A stretch of DNA of 43,588 bases from Candidatus Saccharimonadota bacterium (GTDB lineage Bacteria; Patescibacteriota; Saccharimonadia; Saccharimonadales; Saccharimonadaceae), in NCBI GenBank assembly GCA_009778675.1, contig WRFU01000002.1, forward strand, positions 1-43,588, written 5' to 3'. Of the stretch, positions 31,418-39,988 are shown piece after piece. How positions within the stretch are numbered: the first letter of the stretch is position 1; each line of letters starts with the position of its first letter. The position numbers and the translations under genes are program-made. Under the pieces are notes generated by a model, which saw only the letters and a list, made by a program, of their open reading frames with translations, did not search any database and was not told the origin of the DNA.

Positions 31418-32988
31418 CGGCTTTGGATCTTTTTGGCTACGTCGCCCACTTTTTGGCTAGCGTCTTTTTTAGCCACTAGCACACCGTGCTTGGTGTTAAC
31501 CACTACCACGTTATCTAGCCCGATTACCGCTACCGGCACGTCACCATCATTACGCACGTAAGTGTTGCTGACATTAACTAATTCCACGTCGCCTGCAGTA
31601 TAATTTTCATTTTTGTCACGACGATTAGCTTTGTGCAAATCCTTAAAACTACCAACATCCATCCAATCAAAATCACCCGGCACAACTAACAAATCAGGCA
31701 CTTTTTCGATCAAAGCCGTGTCAATGGGCTCATTTGTAAATTTTAAGTAAGTTTGTTTGAATTCTTGGTTATTTTTGGATTCAACTAATTTTCTAAAATT
31801 GTCGTATAAATAGCTAGCGTCACGCTGCATAATTTGCTTAAAAGTCGCCAATGTAGCGACAAAATAACCCATATTCCACAGATAATGACCGCTGGTAAAA
31901 AAGCGCTGTGCTGTTTCAAAATCGGGTTTTTCGGTAAAACTTTTTACTTCGTACGCTAACTTACCGTGATCGAAACTTTTACCTTTTTCAATGTAGCCAA
32001 AACCGGTTGCTGGGTGATCTGGCACCACACCCAACAATACCAACCGTTTAGTTTGACGGCTTAAACCGCCAGCTTTTTTGGCAGTACTTACAAAGGCTTC
32101 AACGTCTCGAATATGGTGATCGGCGTGCATAAATATGATCGGCTGCCCCCGGTAACTTTTGTCTTGATTAATTTTCGCCAGTGCCGCCACAATACAGCTG
32201 GCCGTACCGCGACGCCCTGGTTCGACGATAAATGATTCATCCTTTAGATCCGGCAATTGAGCTTTTAGCTCTTTGTCGTGCGAGCTTTCAGTCACAATAT
32301 AAATCTTACTTGAAATACCCCGGGCTCGATCATAAGTCCGTTGCACCATCGATCGTTCGCCAGTTAATTGCAATAAATGTTTGGGGTGGTTCGGAGTGCT
32401 AAGTGGCCACAGGCGCGTACCAGAACCACCAGCGATAATCACCGTGATCATACTTTCATCTTGTATAGTCTGGCGATTATAATCGTCACTTAGTCTTACG
32501 ACATCAGCTTCGGTTGATGGGTTTTGAACATCTACATGTCGCCAAATTTCAGCTACAACCGTATAGGCATTATCTGCCCCAACTAGGCGATGGCGCTGAC
32601 CACACACAAACTGTGCCCTATCACCCACTTTAGCTTTCTGTAGTTTATTGTATTCGTCACTATCACTACTGTAGTAGGCGCCATCGTGCAAGAATTTCCA
32701 TTGTTCACTGCGTTTATTATGGTATTGCCAACTTAGCCTATGCCCCGGGCTGACTACCAGAATTTTGGCGCTTAGCTCACCATTTAGCTTAATATCTGGG
32801 AAAAACTCTTTCAAGAATTTACTCATATCGGCTTTATCGACACAAAAATACGCGCCCCAAGGCTTGTCACTGTTAACTTCGGTAATTTTATAGCCACTTT
32901 TAACCAAAAGGGTGGTTATACTATCCAAAAATTCATTCTTGGGGACATCCAGTGTATTGGTAACGCCCTTAAGCAGCTGTTCGAACAT
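31414..32988 (-). CDS. Fusion of cupin phosphomannose isomerase-like and mannose-1-phosphate guanylyltransferase domains (reversed order)
   Basis: A 524-aa protein. Residues 1-170 form a type II PMI-like cupin (SPGHRLSWQYHNKRSEQWKF, CGQRHRLVGADNAYTVVAEI). From M179 the guanylyltransferase begins (MITVIIAGGSGTRLWPLS, PKHLLQLTGERSMVQRTYDR, IVEPGRRGTASC, FTEKPDFETAQRF). AlgA/ManC enzymes carry these in the opposite order, GMP first. The product GDP-mannose feeds the glycan locus. Translation starts at the jag stop (TAATG). A separate internal start at M179 is possible. Confidence 0.88.
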   Translation of the reverse strand: MFEQLLKGVTNTLDVPKNEFLDSITTLLVKSGYKITEVNSDKPWGAYFCVDKADMSKFLKEFFPDIKLNGELSAKILVVSPGHRLSWQYHNKRSEQWKFLHDGAYYSSDSDEYNKLQKAKVGDRAQFVCGQRHRLVGADNAYTVVAEIWRHVDVQNPSTEADVVRLSDDYNRQTIQDESMITVIIAGGSGTRLWPLSTPNHPKHLLQLTGERSMVQRTYDRARGISSKIYIVTESSHDKELKAQLPDLKDESFIVEPGRRGTASCIVAALAKINQDKSYRGQPIIFMHADHHIRDVEAFVSTAKKAGGLSRQTKRLVLLGVVPDHPATGFGYIEKGKSFDHGKLAYEVKSFTEKPDFETAQRFFTSGHYLWNMGYFVATLATFKQIMQRDASYLYDNFRKLVESKNNQEFKQTYLKFTNEPIDTALIEKVPDLLVVPGDFDWMDVGSFKDLHKANRRDKNENYTAGDVELVNVSNTYVRNDGDVPVAVIGLDNVVVVNTKHGVLVAKKDASQKVGDVAKKIQSR

Positions 32989-33461
32989 TATTTTTCGTCT
33001 GTATCTGGCTTTTTAGCGATTGTGATTTTGCGCTCGCGGCCTTCACCATCGGAATGAGTTTCGATATCAGAATAGTCTTGCGCGGTTTTGTGCACTATCC
33101 GGCGATCGGCGGCATTTAGTCCCACCGTGTATGGTTCGCCAGTTTCGCGCACCCGCTTGATCCAACCTTCGGCTTTTTCGGCAATCCGCCTAGCCCGCTG
33201 TTGTTTGTAATTAGCAATATCCACATTGACCCGAGTCATTTCGGCCTCTTTATTCTGCAGCGCGGCAGCCACCAAGTGCTGCAGGCTACGCAAGGTGTCG
33301 GCGTTTTTACCAATCAAGGAAGCGTTTAACTCCGTTGATGGCACCGATAGTTCAATTACATCATCTTCGTAGGTTGATTTTATGGCTAAATTTACCCCAA
33401 AAAACGACAAAATATCCTCTAAATATTTGGCCGCAAAGATTATTGATTCTTCACGATTCAT
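32988..33461 (-). CDS. jag: Jag/KhpB RNA-binding protein (KH plus R3H)
   Basis: A 157-aa protein. The KH-like domain carries ASLIGKNADTLRSLQHL (GxxG as GKNA, about 51), and the C-terminal R3H domain carries RRIVHKTAQDYSDIETHSDG. Jag/KhpB binds RNA and affects cell division. The usual N-terminal Jag_N domain is absent. It overlaps yidC by 4 nt. Confidence 0.92.
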   Translation of the reverse strand: MNREESIIFAAKYLEDILSFFGVNLAIKSTYEDDVIELSVPSTELNASLIGKNADTLRSLQHLVAAALQNKEAEMTRVNVDIANYKQQRARRIAEKAEGWIKRVRETGEPYTVGLNAADRRIVHKTAQDYSDIETHSDGEGRERKITIAKKPDTDEK

Positions 33462-34408
33462 TTTTTCCTCCTTTTTTTACTGTCCGAGGCAGTTATACGG
33501 GTAATATTTGTTTTGTCTTTGACAATTTTGGCTTCTTTAATTTTGGACACATCTTTTTTGGCATCACGTTTTAGTTTCTTGTCGGCAATCGTTTCCATCT
33601 CTTCTTCGTCTTTTCTAAAAATGAACCATTGCTGAATATAGGTGATGATATTTGTCACCAAATAGTACAAAGCTAGCGCGCCAAAGAAATTGATTAAGGT
33701 GACAAACATAATTATCGGCAAAATCTTGGTCATTTGCCCAGATACGGCCGAGTTAATTTCACTTTGGTCAACATCTTTACCATCGCTGGATTGTTTTAGA
33801 ATGTCACGAAAGCGTTTTTTGGGCTGATTACTGGTAGGCATTTGCTGGCGTGTGATTTTGTACTGCAATAACACCGATACCAATACTAACAGCAGAATTA
33901 TCACCGAACTAACAGTAACTGGCGAGTTAGTGGCTTTTTGAGTCAGGTCGATAAACCACAGGTTGGGATGAAAGGCCGAGTGTTGATGAATAAGCTGATC
34001 AATCAGCGGCATTTTCTTCATAAAGCCATAGGCGTATTTGTCTATGGCGTTGCTATCGCCCATGACCATAGTAATTACTCGGTACAGGGTAATAAAGATC
34101 GGCAGTTGGATGACCAGGGTTAATATTGACGCAAACGGCTTAACATTGTAGCGCTTATACAGATCCATCATCTGTAAACTCTCGGCCTGTTTGTTACCTT
34201 TAGTGCGTTTACGGATTTCGGCCAATTCTGGCTGAATCTTGCGCATCACCTTAGCTTGATGCAGCTGTTTTTTAATAAGCGGCCACATCAAGAACTTCAC
34301 AATAATCGTAAAGATGATTATTGTTAAACCAAAATCACGCGCTATGCTATAAATGCCAAGCAGCAGGTTAAAAATCGGTTGTACAATTAGCAGGTCAAAC
34401 CAGCCCAT
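33458..34408 (-). CDS. yidC: YidC/Oxa1 membrane protein insertase
   Basis: A 316-aa protein with the Gram-positive-type short layout: first helix, the FLMWPLIKKQLHQAKVMRKI hairpin, five helices in total and a long basic C-terminal tail (about 275-316) that can bind ribosomes. It inserts membrane proteins with or without SecYEG. There is no obvious lipobox at the N-terminus. GGAG precedes the ATG. Confidence 0.95.
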   Translation of the reverse strand: MGWFDLLIVQPIFNLLLGIYSIARDFGLTIIIFTIIVKFLMWPLIKKQLHQAKVMRKIQPELAEIRKRTKGNKQAESLQMMDLYKRYNVKPFASILTLVIQLPIFITLYRVITMVMGDSNAIDKYAYGFMKKMPLIDQLIHQHSAFHPNLWFIDLTQKATNSPVTVSSVIILLLVLVSVLLQYKITRQQMPTSNQPKKRFRDILKQSSDGKDVDQSEINSAVSGQMTKILPIIMFVTLINFFGALALYYLVTNIITYIQQWFIFRKDEEEMETIADKKLKRDAKKDVSKIKEAKIVKDKTNITRITASDSKKRRKK

Positions 34409-34432
34409 ACAAAATAACTCCTATTCAACTAC

Positions 34433-34783
34433 TTATTGTACCATATGAGCTTTTTGTAATAAATTGGTAAGTTCGGCTATCAACTCTTTTTGGGGCATAT
34501 CTATCACTTCTTTGCTATAAACTCGCACCAAAACATCGGCCTTAGTTGTAATTTTAGGCAAGTGTAAGCGGATTATTTCATAAATACGACGGCGGATACG
34601 ATTACGCCCAACTGCGTTTTTAAGCACTTTTTTGCTAACTATGACCGCAAAGCGGCTGTCGGTTTTGTGGTGCGGTGTTTCAAGCACCACCAGGCCTATT
34701 TTTTGCCCACCAATATTATTACCATGCGCATGGACATAATTAATCCGTCCCCTGTTGTGAAAACGGTTTTTATAGGCCAACAT
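34433..34783 (-). CDS. rnpA: Ribonuclease P protein component
   Basis: A 116-aa basic protein with the conserved helix KNAVGRNRIRRRIYEIIR (about 60-77) and the N-terminal FHNRGRINYVHAH segment. It assists RNase P RNA in trimming tRNA 5' ends. It starts 2 nt after the rpmH stop. Confidence 0.95.
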   Translation of the reverse strand: MLAYKNRFHNRGRINYVHAHGNNIGGQKIGLVVLETPHHKTDSRFAVIVSKKVLKNAVGRNRIRRRIYEIIRLHLPKITTKADVLVRVYSKEVIDMPQKELIAELTNLLQKAHMVQ

Positions 34784-34785
34784 GG

Positions 34786-34929
34786 TTAATTAACAGTAGT
34801 TAACCTGGCTCGGCCGCGGATACGGCGAGCTTTTAGTGTTTTTTTACCAGATGCAGTAGCATTTTTCCCCCTAAAACCGTGAGTTTTGGCGGCGTGTCTA
34901 GTATGTGGTTGGTATGTTCGTTTTGGCAC
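34786..34929 (-). CDS. rpmH: Ribosomal protein bL34
   Basis: A 47-aa protein starting at GTG 34929: PKRTYQPHTRHAAKTHGFRG at the start, then KKTLKARRIRGRARL. This is the bL34 signature. AAAGG lies 8 nt before the start. It is the first gene of the rpmH-rnpA-yidC-jag operon next to the origin. Confidence 0.95.
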   Translation of the reverse strand: MPKRTYQPHTRHAAKTHGFRGKNATASGKKTLKARRIRGRARLTTVN

Positions 34930-34959
34930 TTAATAACCTTTCTATCAATGTTCCTAAAT

Positions 34960-34988
34960 ATTTTAACTATTTACCCTAGACTTTTCAA
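34960..34988 (-). promoter_or_regulatory. rpmH operon promoter
   Basis: Minus-strand TTGAAA (34988-34983), 17-nt spacer, TAAAAT (34965-34960), giving a leader of about 24 nt before the GTG. Confidence 0.75.
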
Positions 34989-35036
34989 GCTTTACTACTT
35001 TTAAGCCCTGGCATTTTCTTGTTTGATATTAAACGA

Positions 35037-35161
35037 TTTCCACAAATTTTGCATAATTTTCCACAGGCTGTTTAGGTTAATTTCGGCTTTGTGGAAAGTA
35101 TTACCCCTGGTCAATCACCAAATGGTTATTATAAAATAATTCATCATCATCGTTGTGGAAA
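35037..35161. other. oriC part 1: DnaA-box cluster upstream of dnaA
   Basis: Four close matches to the DnaA box TTATCCACA: TTTCCACAA (35037-35045), TTTTCCACA (35057-35065), and on the minus strand TTTCCACAA at 35097-35089 and 35161-35153. The rest of the 34930-35220 spacer is AT-rich and holds the two divergent promoters. The location between rpmH and dnaA is the classic origin site. Confidence 0.8.
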
Positions 35162-35181
35162 ACTTTCTGTTTAGATATAAT
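35153..35181 (+). promoter_or_regulatory. dnaA promoter overlapped by a DnaA box
   Basis: TTGTGG (35153-35158), 17-nt spacer, TATAAT (35176-35181). The fourth DnaA box covers the -35, so DnaA can repress its own gene. Confidence 0.7.
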
Positions 35182-35220
35182 AAATATATCTAGTGGAGCA
35201 AAAAACGATAAGGAGTGCGC

Positions 35221-36564
35221 ATGCATGAGTTGTGGCAGAGTGTGTTGAATGAAATCGAAACTACCATCTCGCACGCCGCTTTTACGACTTGGTTTAAAGA
35301 TACTGAGTTGGTGGCAAATGACAACGGCAAGATTACGATCGCTGTAGCTAATATATTTGCCCAACGCCAATTCCAGACTAAATTTGATTCTCAAATTAGA
35401 CAAATTTTAATAAACAACAATATTGATGTAATAAGCATCGATTACATAGTAAAAACTACTAATAAACAGAAAACTATTAATCGCGAAGTGACCACTGATA
35501 ATCCTACACCAATCCAGCCCACTGTAACTAACACGCCAAAACTCGCTAACGGTGGTTTGAATAGTCGTTATACTTTCGCTAATTTTATTGTGGGCGGCAG
35601 CAACGATCTAGCCTACACAGCTTGCCAGGCGGTTGTTAACCATCCTGGTACAAAGTATAATCCGTTGTTTTTGTACGGCGGTGTAGGTTTAGGTAAAACT
35701 CATCTAGCACAAGCAGTTGGTAATGAAATTATTAAACTCAACCCAAAAACTAAAGTACATTACACTACGTCGGAAGCTTTTTATAGTGATTTTGTGAACG
35801 CCATGAAGCACAAATTGTCTGGTTTTGCCGATAAATACCGCAAGGCCGACGTTTTAATCGTCGACGATATGCAATTTATCGCCGGTAAAGAAAAATCTCA
35901 AGATGAATTCTTCCACACCATTAATAAACTACACCAACAAAACAAACAGATTATTATCACTTCCGATCGCCCACCCAAAGAAATACCCACCCTTACTGAT
36001 CGCTTACGTAGCCGCTTTGAATGGGGTATGGCGATTGATATTCAAATGCCAGATTTCGAAACTCGTTGTGCAATTTTGCAGGCCAAATCAGAAAGCTCTG
36101 GCGTTACTTTAAACCAAGAAACTATTGAGTTTTTAGCCAACAATATTAAAACCAATATTCGCGAGCTAGAAGGTGTGCTGAATCAACTAATGGCCTACAG
36201 CGAAATGCGTGGCATTGAGCCCGATTTAGCTACAGCCGAAGGCCTACTAGCCGGTGCTACACATAGCCCGACTCACCATATTACAGCTAAACAAATCATC
36301 AACAAAACTGCCAATTATTTCCAGCTAGCACCAGCCGATATTATGAGTTCCGACCGTTCGAAACATATTGTTACCCCCCGTCAGATAGCTATGTATTTAC
36401 TGCGTAGCGAAACTCGCATGAGTTTTCCAAATATTGCCCATGAATTAGGCCGAAAAGACCACACCACCGCTATGCATTCAGTTGATAAAATTGAAAAAGC
36501 TATAAAATTAGATTATTTAATCCGCGAACAGGTCGCAGAAATACGGGACAAACTATATGCCTAA
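35221..36564 (+). CDS. dnaA: Chromosomal replication initiator DnaA
   Basis: A 447-aa AAA+ protein. The short domain I (ELWQSVLNEIETTISHAAFT) and linker are followed by Walker A GGVGLGKTHLAQA, Walker B VLIVDDMQF, and the C-terminal DNA-binding helix with GRKDHTTAMHSVDKI. The start is ATG 35221, 5 nt after AAGGAG; the GTG at 35215 overlaps that ribosome site. It is bounded by DnaA boxes on both sides. Confidence 0.97.
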   Translation: MHELWQSVLNEIETTISHAAFTTWFKDTELVANDNGKITIAVANIFAQRQFQTKFDSQIRQILINNNIDVISIDYIVKTTNKQKTINREVTTDNPTPIQPTVTNTPKLANGGLNSRYTFANFIVGGSNDLAYTACQAVVNHPGTKYNPLFLYGGVGLGKTHLAQAVGNEIIKLNPKTKVHYTTSEAFYSDFVNAMKHKLSGFADKYRKADVLIVDDMQFIAGKEKSQDEFFHTINKLHQQNKQIIITSDRPPKEIPTLTDRLRSRFEWGMAIDIQMPDFETRCAILQAKSESSGVTLNQETIEFLANNIKTNIRELEGVLNQLMAYSEMRGIEPDLATAEGLLAGATHSPTHHITAKQIINKTANYFQLAPADIMSSDRSKHIVTPRQIAMYLLRSETRMSFPNIAHELGRKDHTTAMHSVDKIEKAIKLDYLIREQVAEIRDKLYA

Positions 36565-36719
36565 ATATAGTGGAAAAACTGTTGAATTTTACGCGCAAAA
36601 CTTGGTTACAACTTGTGATTATATTTGCACAGGGCAATTATACGTTAATGTGGGTCATTCAACCAAATGTGCAAAACCATTCATTCTTACTCAATCTATC
36701 CATAACTTTTACACCACAC

Positions 36720-36804
36720 TTTCCACATGGGTTACTACTAAGTTTAATCTGTTATTTTTGAGTTTTTCACATTTTACACATAACTTTATTACTACTATTA
36801 CTTA
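36720..36804. other. oriC part 2: DnaA boxes and DnaA-trio-like unwinding element
   Basis: The 264-nt dnaA-dnaN spacer has box-like TTTCCACAT (36720-36728), TTTTCACAT (36764-36772) and TTTACACAT (36773-36781). Right after the last one, TTATTACTACTATTACTTA (36786-36804) reads on the other strand as repeated TAG/TAA triplets, matching the DnaA-trio element described at Bacillus subtilis oriC. An AT-only stretch (TTTAATTAATAAAAA) follows. This is the likely melting site. Confidence 0.65.
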
Positions 36805-36828
36805 TTTAATTAATAAAAAGGAGAATGT

Positions 36829-37929
36829 ATGAAAATAACGATAAATCAAGAAAAATTAGCCAAAGCGTTAAATATTGTTAGCCGAGTGGCATCTACACGA
36901 ACTGAGCTACCAGTTCTAAATAACGTATTATTTCAAGCCGAAGGTTCGAGCTTAATACTATCTGCTACAAATTTAGAAATTGCTGTTGTAGAAAAAATTG
37001 CTGCCAAAGTTACAAAGCCCGGGTCAATCACTATTCCAGCTAAATTATTAACCGAATTTATTACTAACCTACCAGCTGGATTAGTAACAATTGAAGAAAA
37101 AAATAATCACTTATTTATTAGTTCTGGTAGTTATAAATCGACAATCAATGGTACTAACGGCGAAGATTTCCCTGAATTGCCAATTTTAGATGAAAAATCG
37201 GCTGTTATCTTTAAAGTTAATATTGATGATTTCAAACAAGCTGTGGCTCAAACTATTGTGACATCTAGTAACGATATGACTCGCCCAGCCTTAACTGGTG
37301 TGTATTTTAATACTTTTAATAAAGCCTTATATCTTGCATCGACCGATGGCTATCGTTTAAGTGAAAAAAAGTTTATTAATAAAGTTTCTAGTGAAATTTT
37401 TGCGATTGTACCAACCCAATCACTACAAGAAGTACTACGTTCAATAAATGATGAACATGAAGAATTAGAAATTCTATTTAACGAAAACCAGGTTAAATTT
37501 ATTTTAGGTGAAATAGAAATGACTTCTAAATTAATTGATGGCAGTTTTCCGGATTATCGTCAATTAATACCCAAAGAAACCGATATTACATTGCAGTTAG
37601 ATAAAGATGAATTGATACGCGACACTAAACTAGCTGGGCTATTCACCTATTCATCGGGTGGATCAATTATGTTAGAAACCAAAAAAGCCGCTGGTGTGTT
37701 GTCGGTTCAATCCGTCGCATCAGAACTTGGTGAAAACAATTCCGACATTAACGTTAAAGTTAATAAAGATGGTAAAGTAACTTTAAATTCCCGGTTTTTA
37801 ATTGATGGGCTAAATTGTTTAACAGATAAACAAATTAGCTTTGGTTTTTCTGGTAAATTAAACCCATGTGTTTTAAAAAATCAAAATAGTGATGATTATG
37901 TGCATATTATTATGCCATTAAAAAGCTAG
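36829..37929 (+). CDS. dnaN: DNA polymerase III beta sliding clamp
   Basis: A 366-aa protein with the three-domain clamp layout: MKITINQEKLAKALNIVSRV, the PALTGVYFNTFNKALYLAST segment of domain II and the terminal HIIMPLKS. It forms the ring that tethers polymerase to DNA. AAGGAG precedes the ATG. Confidence 0.97.
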   Translation: MKITINQEKLAKALNIVSRVASTRTELPVLNNVLFQAEGSSLILSATNLEIAVVEKIAAKVTKPGSITIPAKLLTEFITNLPAGLVTIEEKNNHLFISSGSYKSTINGTNGEDFPELPILDEKSAVIFKVNIDDFKQAVAQTIVTSSNDMTRPALTGVYFNTFNKALYLASTDGYRLSEKKFINKVSSEIFAIVPTQSLQEVLRSINDEHEELEILFNENQVKFILGEIEMTSKLIDGSFPDYRQLIPKETDITLQLDKDELIRDTKLAGLFTYSSGGSIMLETKKAAGVLSVQSVASELGENNSDINVKVNKDGKVTLNSRFLIDGLNCLTDKQISFGFSGKLNPCVLKNQNSDDYVHIIMPLKS

Positions 37930-37936
37930 GGGCGTC

Positions 37937-37958
37937 ATCCTAAATTTATTTTAGGGAT
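37937..37958 (+). promoter_or_regulatory. Hairpin between dnaN and recF covering the recF ribosome site
   Basis: ATCCTAAA pairs with TTTAGGGAT (one bulged G) around loop TTTAT. The AGGGA ribosome site of recF lies in the 3' arm and would be masked in the folded RNA. No U-tract follows, so it is not a terminator. Confidence 0.45.
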
Positions 37959-37968
37959 CTAAGTGTTC

Positions 37969-38988
37969 ATGAATATTATTAGTAAAATTGAAGTCCGGAA
38001 TTTTCGCTCGCACGGTAAGTATTTATTAGAATTAAAAAATCCAACTACCCTAATAATTGGCGAAAATGGCAGTGGAAAAACCTCTTTAATAGAAGCCCTA
38101 TATATTAGTTTGCGTGGTAAATCGTTTCGCTCTAGTGATAGTCATATTGTGAAAGATGGCACTAACTCATATAAAATTACCACGGTGTTTACGGATCATC
38201 AAAAACGCACTGTAGAGTATATTAATGGTCAAAAAACTTTTAAATGTGATGATAAAAAGTATTTGCGCTTGCCCACTAAACTAAAATACCCGGTTACTTT
38301 ATTTGAGCCAGCTGATTTAAATTTAGTACATTCGTCACCGAATAGTCGGCGGCGATTTTTAGATACATTAATTTCGCAGCTTGATGAAACCTACCACACT
38401 TACTTAATTAAGTACGAAAAAGCTCTAAAACAACGCAACAAACTACTAGGTTTGCCTGGTGTACGTTCAGACGATATTTTTGCCTGGAATGTGATTTTGG
38501 CTGATATAGGTAGTAAAATCAATACTAAACGGGCACAGATTGTAAACAGTATTAATACCCAAATTAACGATATTTATAAATCAATCGCCAGTAACAACGA
38601 CCAAGTTGGAATACGCTATAGTGGTCAAGTTTTAAGCGAAACAGATTATTTAAAAGATTTAGATGCTAGCTTATCACGTGATATCGCCCTAGGTTACACC
38701 AGTGTTGGACCACACCGTGAAGACCTAGAATTTATTTTTAATGGTAAACCGGCCATCAGTACAGCGTCGCGCGGTGAAATCCGCTCAATAATATTGAGCC
38801 TAAAATTTATCGAAGCTAGTTTAGTTAAAGAATACCTGGGTCACGAGCCGATAATTATGCTAGACGATATTTTTTCTGAACTAGACAGCATCCGCCAACT
38901 ACGCCTAGTCAATAACTTCAAAAACCACCAAGTAATCATCACTAGCGTCGACGCACCCAGGAATATGCAAGAGGACGTTAGACTATAA
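37969..38988 (+). CDS. recF: DNA replication and repair protein RecF
   Basis: A 339-aa SMC-like ATPase: Walker A GENGSGKTSLIEA, SPNSRRRFLD, the signature STASRGEIRSI and Walker B PIIMLDDIFSELD. RecF loads RecA at gaps via RecOR. GTG 37963 is an alternative start, 5 nt after AGGGA; ATG 37969 is preferred as it begins the domain. A diverged copy of its last codons lies 306 nt downstream. Confidence 0.95.
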   Translation: MNIISKIEVRNFRSHGKYLLELKNPTTLIIGENGSGKTSLIEALYISLRGKSFRSSDSHIVKDGTNSYKITTVFTDHQKRTVEYINGQKTFKCDDKKYLRLPTKLKYPVTLFEPADLNLVHSSPNSRRRFLDTLISQLDETYHTYLIKYEKALKQRNKLLGLPGVRSDDIFAWNVILADIGSKINTKRAQIVNSINTQINDIYKSIASNNDQVGIRYSGQVLSETDYLKDLDASLSRDIALGYTSVGPHREDLEFIFNGKPAISTASRGEIRSIILSLKFIEASLVKEYLGHEPIIMLDDIFSELDSIRQLRLVNNFKNHQVIITSVDAPRNMQEDVRL

Positions 38989-39328
38989 GGTTGGCACGAA
39001 TATGGCATGAAAATAGAAAGCTATATGTTATTATCAAAAGTTATCCGGGTTGCGACTCTCGATGGTTTGTTTACCTTCTAGCACCGGAAGTAGATAAAAC
39101 TGCGAAACTGTTTACTTCCGTCTTAAAGAAGTCAACACACGAAAGCAGTTAATCTCCTAGGCTAGCTGAATGGTATTACACGTCTATTGCCGGATAAAGA
39201 CTGTTTTCTGAGGATGTTGATTATGAAAGAGAATATCTAAGCACTTACCAGCACTGCCGCTCCAGTTGGGATGAACGAGGATGTGAAGCTATAAACTTGG
39301 CGTAAATATGATATGGAAGGATATGTCG
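38989..39328. other. 340-nt gene-free spacer with repeat and hairpin
   Basis: No coding frame or RNA gene is recognised here. It holds an 8-bp hairpin CGGAAGTA/TACTTCCG (about 39086-39121) without a U-tract, and at its right end a diverged copy of the recF 3' end and the sequence after it. It looks like decaying DNA between convergent units. Confidence 0.6.
39240..39294 (+). pseudogene. Diverged duplicate of the recF 3' end
   Basis: A plus-strand frame reads ALTSTAAPVGMNEDVKL and stops, matching recF's final ITSVDAPRNMQEDVRL. The similarity continues past the stop (TATAAGGTTGGCACGAATAT at recF, TATAAACTTGGCGTAAATAT here), so DNA was copied, not only a coding motif. An in-frame stop just upstream makes it non-functional. 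Confidence 0.6.
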
Positions 39329-39988
39329 TTATAGGCTGTTAGATGATTGGTTAATCGCGTTGATTACCTTTTGTGGTATTCCTGGGAATTCACCATAAGA
39401 GAACACTAGTCTTGGTGGGGCTGCGATTTCCCAGCCTTTTGAAGATTTATGGAGGATCACTCGATAAATATCCGCATCACTACCACCTAGAAATGCATCC
39501 TGATGATTTATTGTTGTGGCATACCAACTACCATCAAGATACAAACTGCCTCTACTTATAATAAAGTCACTGTCTATAGATGGATATCTTTCACGGATTA
39601 AGCCCTGTAATGCGCTAAGTTCCTTGTCTAATATGGTTGTTAGATAATCATCCGACAGAGGTGGTCTGATATCAAAACTATTAGAATTAACACCTACATT
39701 TATAATGATGGCATCAGTAGAAATGTGTTTACCAGTTGGAACTACAGCGTACTCGCCGTCCTGGAGCTGTGTTGTCCCAGAATTGTTTAAAGTAGCCACT
39801 TTCGTTGGATCCATCCCCATAAAGTTATAGTTCTCATATACAGTTATCGCTGCAGTATCGCTTGATAGATCAAATGTTACATCACGTAAGACTAGTCTGC
39901 TAGTAAATAATTTTATTCCAAAACCGACCAGGGCTAGCACTATTAACACAATAATTATTATGGAAACAGATTTCTTGCTAATGCGCAT
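39329..39988 (-). CDS. Single-pass membrane protein of unknown function
   Basis: A 219-aa protein with one N-terminal helix (SIIIIVLIVLALVGFGIKLF, about 8-27) and an extracytoplasmic beta-rich domain. I do not recognise it. The start MRISKKSV at 39988 follows GGAGG by 5 nt and overlaps the upstream gene by 11 nt. It is the last gene of the leftward operon. Its length and layout resemble its upstream neighbour, suggesting paired components. Confidence 0.7.
   Translation of the reverse strand: MRISKKSVSIIIIVLIVLALVGFGIKLFTSRLVLRDVTFDLSSDTAAITVYENYNFMGMDPTKVATLNNSGTTQLQDGEYAVVPTGKHISTDAIIINVGVNSNSFDIRPPLSDDYLTTILDKELSALQGLIRERYPSIDSDFIISRGSLYLDGSWYATTINHQDAFLGGSDADIYRVILHKSSKGWEIAAPPRLVFSYGEFPGIPQKVINAINQSSNSL

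Noticed and set aside
34930..35220. Possible small gene between rpmH and dnaA
   Set aside because: No frame with a plausible start and ribosome site; the stretch is filled by two promoters and DnaA boxes.
36557..36832. 91-aa ORF in the dnaA-dnaN spacer
   Set aside because: Low-complexity translation across DnaA boxes and the AT-rich unwinding region; better explained as origin DNA.
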